DNA from: Paludibacteraceae bacterium
GTDB taxonomy: Bacteria; Bacteroidota; Bacteroidia; Bacteroidales; Paludibacteraceae
Length of the DNA stretch: 8,492 nt
Assembly (NCBI GenBank): GCA_947445425.1
Contig: CANFFA010000078.1
Coordinates: 1-8,492 of the forward strand
Reading direction: 5' to 3'
The notes below the pieces were generated by a model. The model made no database searches and was not told the origin of the DNA. It saw only the letters and a list, made by a program, of their open reading frames with translations. Positions 6,970 through 8,492 of the stretch are shown here, one piece after another. Every line of letters begins with the position of its first letter. The stretch's first letter is position 1. Made by a program: the position numbers and the translations under genes.

Positions 6970-8268
6970 ATGAAACAATTGGATATCAAACTAATGCATC
7001 CAGCCGAACAGCTAAACATAGTAATCGGAAGAGTGTATCGCAATGGAATGACTACTACCTCTGGTGGAAATATCTCTATTAAAGATGAAAATGGTGATAT
7101 ATGGATTACTCCATCTGCAGTAGACAAAGGATCTTTAACTGCTAAAGACATCTCTTGTATTAAAGCCGATGGAACCATTGTAGGACTACACAAACCGTCC
7201 TCTGAATTTCCATTTCACAAAGCCATCTTTGATGCACGTCCTGAATTGACTGCCATTATACATGCACACCCTCCTGGTTTGGTGGCATTTAGCATTGCCC
7301 GCAAAATTCCGAACACCAACATTATTCCCCAAGCACGTCATATTTGTGGCGAAATTGGCTATGCTCCTTACGGATGTCCGGGAAGTGAAGATTTAGGTAA
7401 AAAAATTGCAGTTGAATTTTTTAACGGAAAACACAAAGCCGTAATCATGGAGAACCATGGTGTGGTATTGGGAGGTACAGATTTATTAGATGCTTACCAA
7501 CGCTTTGAGACCCTAGAGTTTTGCTGCCGAACACTCATTAGTGCAGGTACACTTGGAAAAGTGAATGGATTGAGTGACTCCCAAATTTTTAATTACGAAA
7601 ATCTTATTCCTAAACCGATTGCGAGTTTTTCTGACGTACAGTACACTTCAGAAGAGCGTGCCTTGCGTACCAATATGGTGGATATGATCCAGCGGGCATG
7701 CGATCAAGGTTTGATGATTTCGACTTATGGAACTGTATCTGCTAGATGGAAAAACAACGATTTTTTGATCACCCCTAGCAATGTTGCCCGCTGGGATATG
7801 GAAGCGCAGGACATCGTTCAAATTAAGGATGGAAAAGCTGAGGCCGGAAAAACGCCTAGCCGTTCACAAGCCTTGCACCAACGTATTTATGAGCTTAATC
7901 CAAATATAAATTCTATTATCACCACACAATCTACCAGTCTAATGGCTCATGCGGTAAGTGGTAAAAAATTTGACGTACGCACCATCCCGGAAAGCTGGAT
8001 TTTCTTGCAAGATATTCCAACAGTTCCTTTTGGTTCAGTATATAACGACATTGAGATGGTGGCACATATGTTCTTCAAAAACCGTGTGGTGTTGGTAGAC
8101 AATGACTGTGTGATTGTTACCGGTGATAAGTTACTAAATACTTTCGATTACTTGGAAGTAGCTGAATTTAGTGCCAATTCTACTGTGATGGCTGCTTCTA
8201 TTGGTGCCCTTTATCCGATGGAAGAGGAGGTAATCGAAGAGTTGAGGGTGGCTTTTAATGTCAAATAA
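6970..8268 (+). CDS. Double-domain class II aldolase, probable rhamnulose-1-phosphate aldolase
   Basis: 432 residues, versus about 215-275 for single-domain FucA and RhaD. It is expected to cleave L-rhamnulose-1-phosphate to dihydroxyacetone phosphate and L-lactaldehyde; the assignment to this substrate comes from the operon, as domain 1 looks more FucA-like. Domain 1 (about 1-215) has the phosphate-binding SGGNIS (31-36) and ITPS (46-49), the catalytic glutamate in PSSEF (Glu79), and zinc ligands His98 and His100 (IIHAHPP) and His163 (ENHGVVLGG). Domain 2 (about 222-432) repeats the fold (TYGTVSARW..FLITPS at about 252-270; the NPNINSII strand; VDNDCVIVTG) but has Ser299, Thr318, Gln320 and Asp379 at the four positions. 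It should therefore be catalytically dead and may be structural or regulatory. It follows rhaT by 71 bp and is the last intact rhamnose gene before the insertion sequence. Confidence 0.85.
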   Translation: MKQLDIKLMHPAEQLNIVIGRVYRNGMTTTSGGNISIKDENGDIWITPSAVDKGSLTAKDISCIKADGTIVGLHKPSSEFPFHKAIFDARPELTAIIHAHPPGLVAFSIARKIPNTNIIPQARHICGEIGYAPYGCPGSEDLGKKIAVEFFNGKHKAVIMENHGVVLGGTDLLDAYQRFETLEFCCRTLISAGTLGKVNGLSDSQIFNYENLIPKPIASFSDVQYTSEERALRTNMVDMIQRACDQGLMISTYGTVSARWKNNDFLITPSNVARWDMEAQDIVQIKDGKAEAGKTPSRSQALHQRIYELNPNINSIITTQSTSLMAHAVSGKKFDVRTIPESWIFLQDIPTVPFGSVYNDIEMVAHMFFKNRVVLVDNDCVIVTGDKLLNTFDYLEVAEFSANSTVMAASIGALYPMEEEVIEELRVAFNVK

Positions 8269-8382
8269 TTCATGTGATTAATGACTACTACTCGTTAAAT
8301 ATACTGTTTCAGTCATTTAAAATTAAATTTTGAAATTATTTTCGGCTCTATAACGAATAAGGTGGGTAATTGAAAAAAGGAA

Positions 8383-8390
8383 TATCTTTG
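8383..8390 (+). promoter_or_regulatory. -7 promoter element of the IS transposase
   Basis: TATCTTTG matches TAnnTTTG and ends only 4 bases before the transposase ATG. Transcription would start at or next to the start codon, so the mRNA would be leaderless or nearly so. Such messages are often weakly translated, which would keep transposition low. Confidence 0.45.
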
Positions 8391-8394
8391 TAGC

Positions 8395-8492
8395 ATGAAT
8401 AGTACAGAGATATTTTCGATAGCATTAGGTCTTATTCGTCCATGGATTGTAAGTAATGTTGAGTTTGTAGAAGTAAATCCAAACGAGAAAGA
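8395..8492 (+). CDS. ISL3-family transposase, N-terminal fragment (runs off the window)
   Basis: Thirty-two codons are visible, starting MNSTEIFSIALGLIRPW and continuing IVSNVEFVEVNPNEK. The pattern 'EIFSIALGL..PW.V..VEF' is the recognisable N-terminal start of Bacteroidota ISL3-type transposases, ahead of the zinc-finger and DDE domains, which are not in the window. The open frame is intact to the last base, so nothing suggests a broken copy so far. It reads in the same direction as the rhamnose operon and starts 127 bp after the aldolase stop codon. Confidence 0.75.
   Translation, partial: MNSTEIFSIALGLIRPWIVSNVEFVEVNPNEK

Larger units (their letters stand above)
8344..8492 (+). mobile_element. 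Left end of an ISL3-family insertion sequence (partial)
   Basis: The element seems to begin at GGCTCTATAACGAATAAGG (8344-8362), since ISL3 terminal repeats typically start GGCTCT or similar. It continues with about 50 bases of leader and the transposase start. The 8 bases before it (8336-8343, TTATTTTC) would be one copy of the 8-bp AT-rich target duplication typical of the family. The right end and the second copy lie outside the window, so the boundary is inferred from one end only. Confidence 0.65.

Noticed and set aside
8280..8317. Inverted repeat AATGACT/AGTCATT after the aldolase as a terminator
   Set aside because: The stem is only 7 bp with a 24-nt loop and no following T-run, so it does not meet the pattern of an intrinsic terminator.

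Overview
The window looks like a chromosomal segment of a member of the Bacteroidota, probably Bacteroidales or a close relative. It is AT-rich and its genes lack Shine-Dalgarno sequences. Several genes are preceded by the phylum's -7 promoter motif TAnnTTTG. The gene content, an L-rhamnose operon in the order kinase, isomerase, permease, aldolase, matches the rhaKIPA order described in Bacteroides thetaiotaomicron. Genus and species cannot be fixed from this sequence.

Layout: positions 35-1828 (minus strand) encode a secreted multidomain LamG/HYR-type surface protein whose C-terminus looks cut short. A 396-bp divergent intergenic region (1829-2224) follows, with -7 motifs facing both ways and a 21-bp-spaced direct repeat that resembles an AraC-family operator in front of the rhamnose genes. 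The plus-strand cluster is rhamnulokinase (2225-3700), a small exported lipocalin-like/DUF4488-like protein of unknown role (3784-4206), L-rhamnose isomerase (4494-5759), L-rhamnose permease RhaT (5858-6898) and a double-domain class II aldolase (6970-8268). At 8344 the left end of an ISL3-type insertion sequence begins, and the first 32 codons of its transposase run off the window.

The genes form a near-complete phosphorylative rhamnose pathway. RhaT imports L-rhamnose, the isomerase makes L-rhamnulose, the kinase makes L-rhamnulose-1-phosphate, and the aldolase should split it into dihydroxyacetone phosphate and L-lactaldehyde. The lactaldehyde reductase and AraC-type regulator that follow in B. 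thetaiotaomicron are not seen; an insertion sequence occupies that position.

The most unusual points are: (1) the aldolase is a tandem duplication whose second domain has lost the catalytic glutamate and all three zinc-ligand histidines; (2) three successive operon junctions each carry a different short-period repeat, two of them also inverted; (3) an exported small protein sits inside a cytoplasmic sugar-catabolic operon; (4) a predicted operator has textbook AraC geometry; (5) an ISL3 element sits where the pathway's last gene would be expected. No wholly new defence or mobile system is evident.
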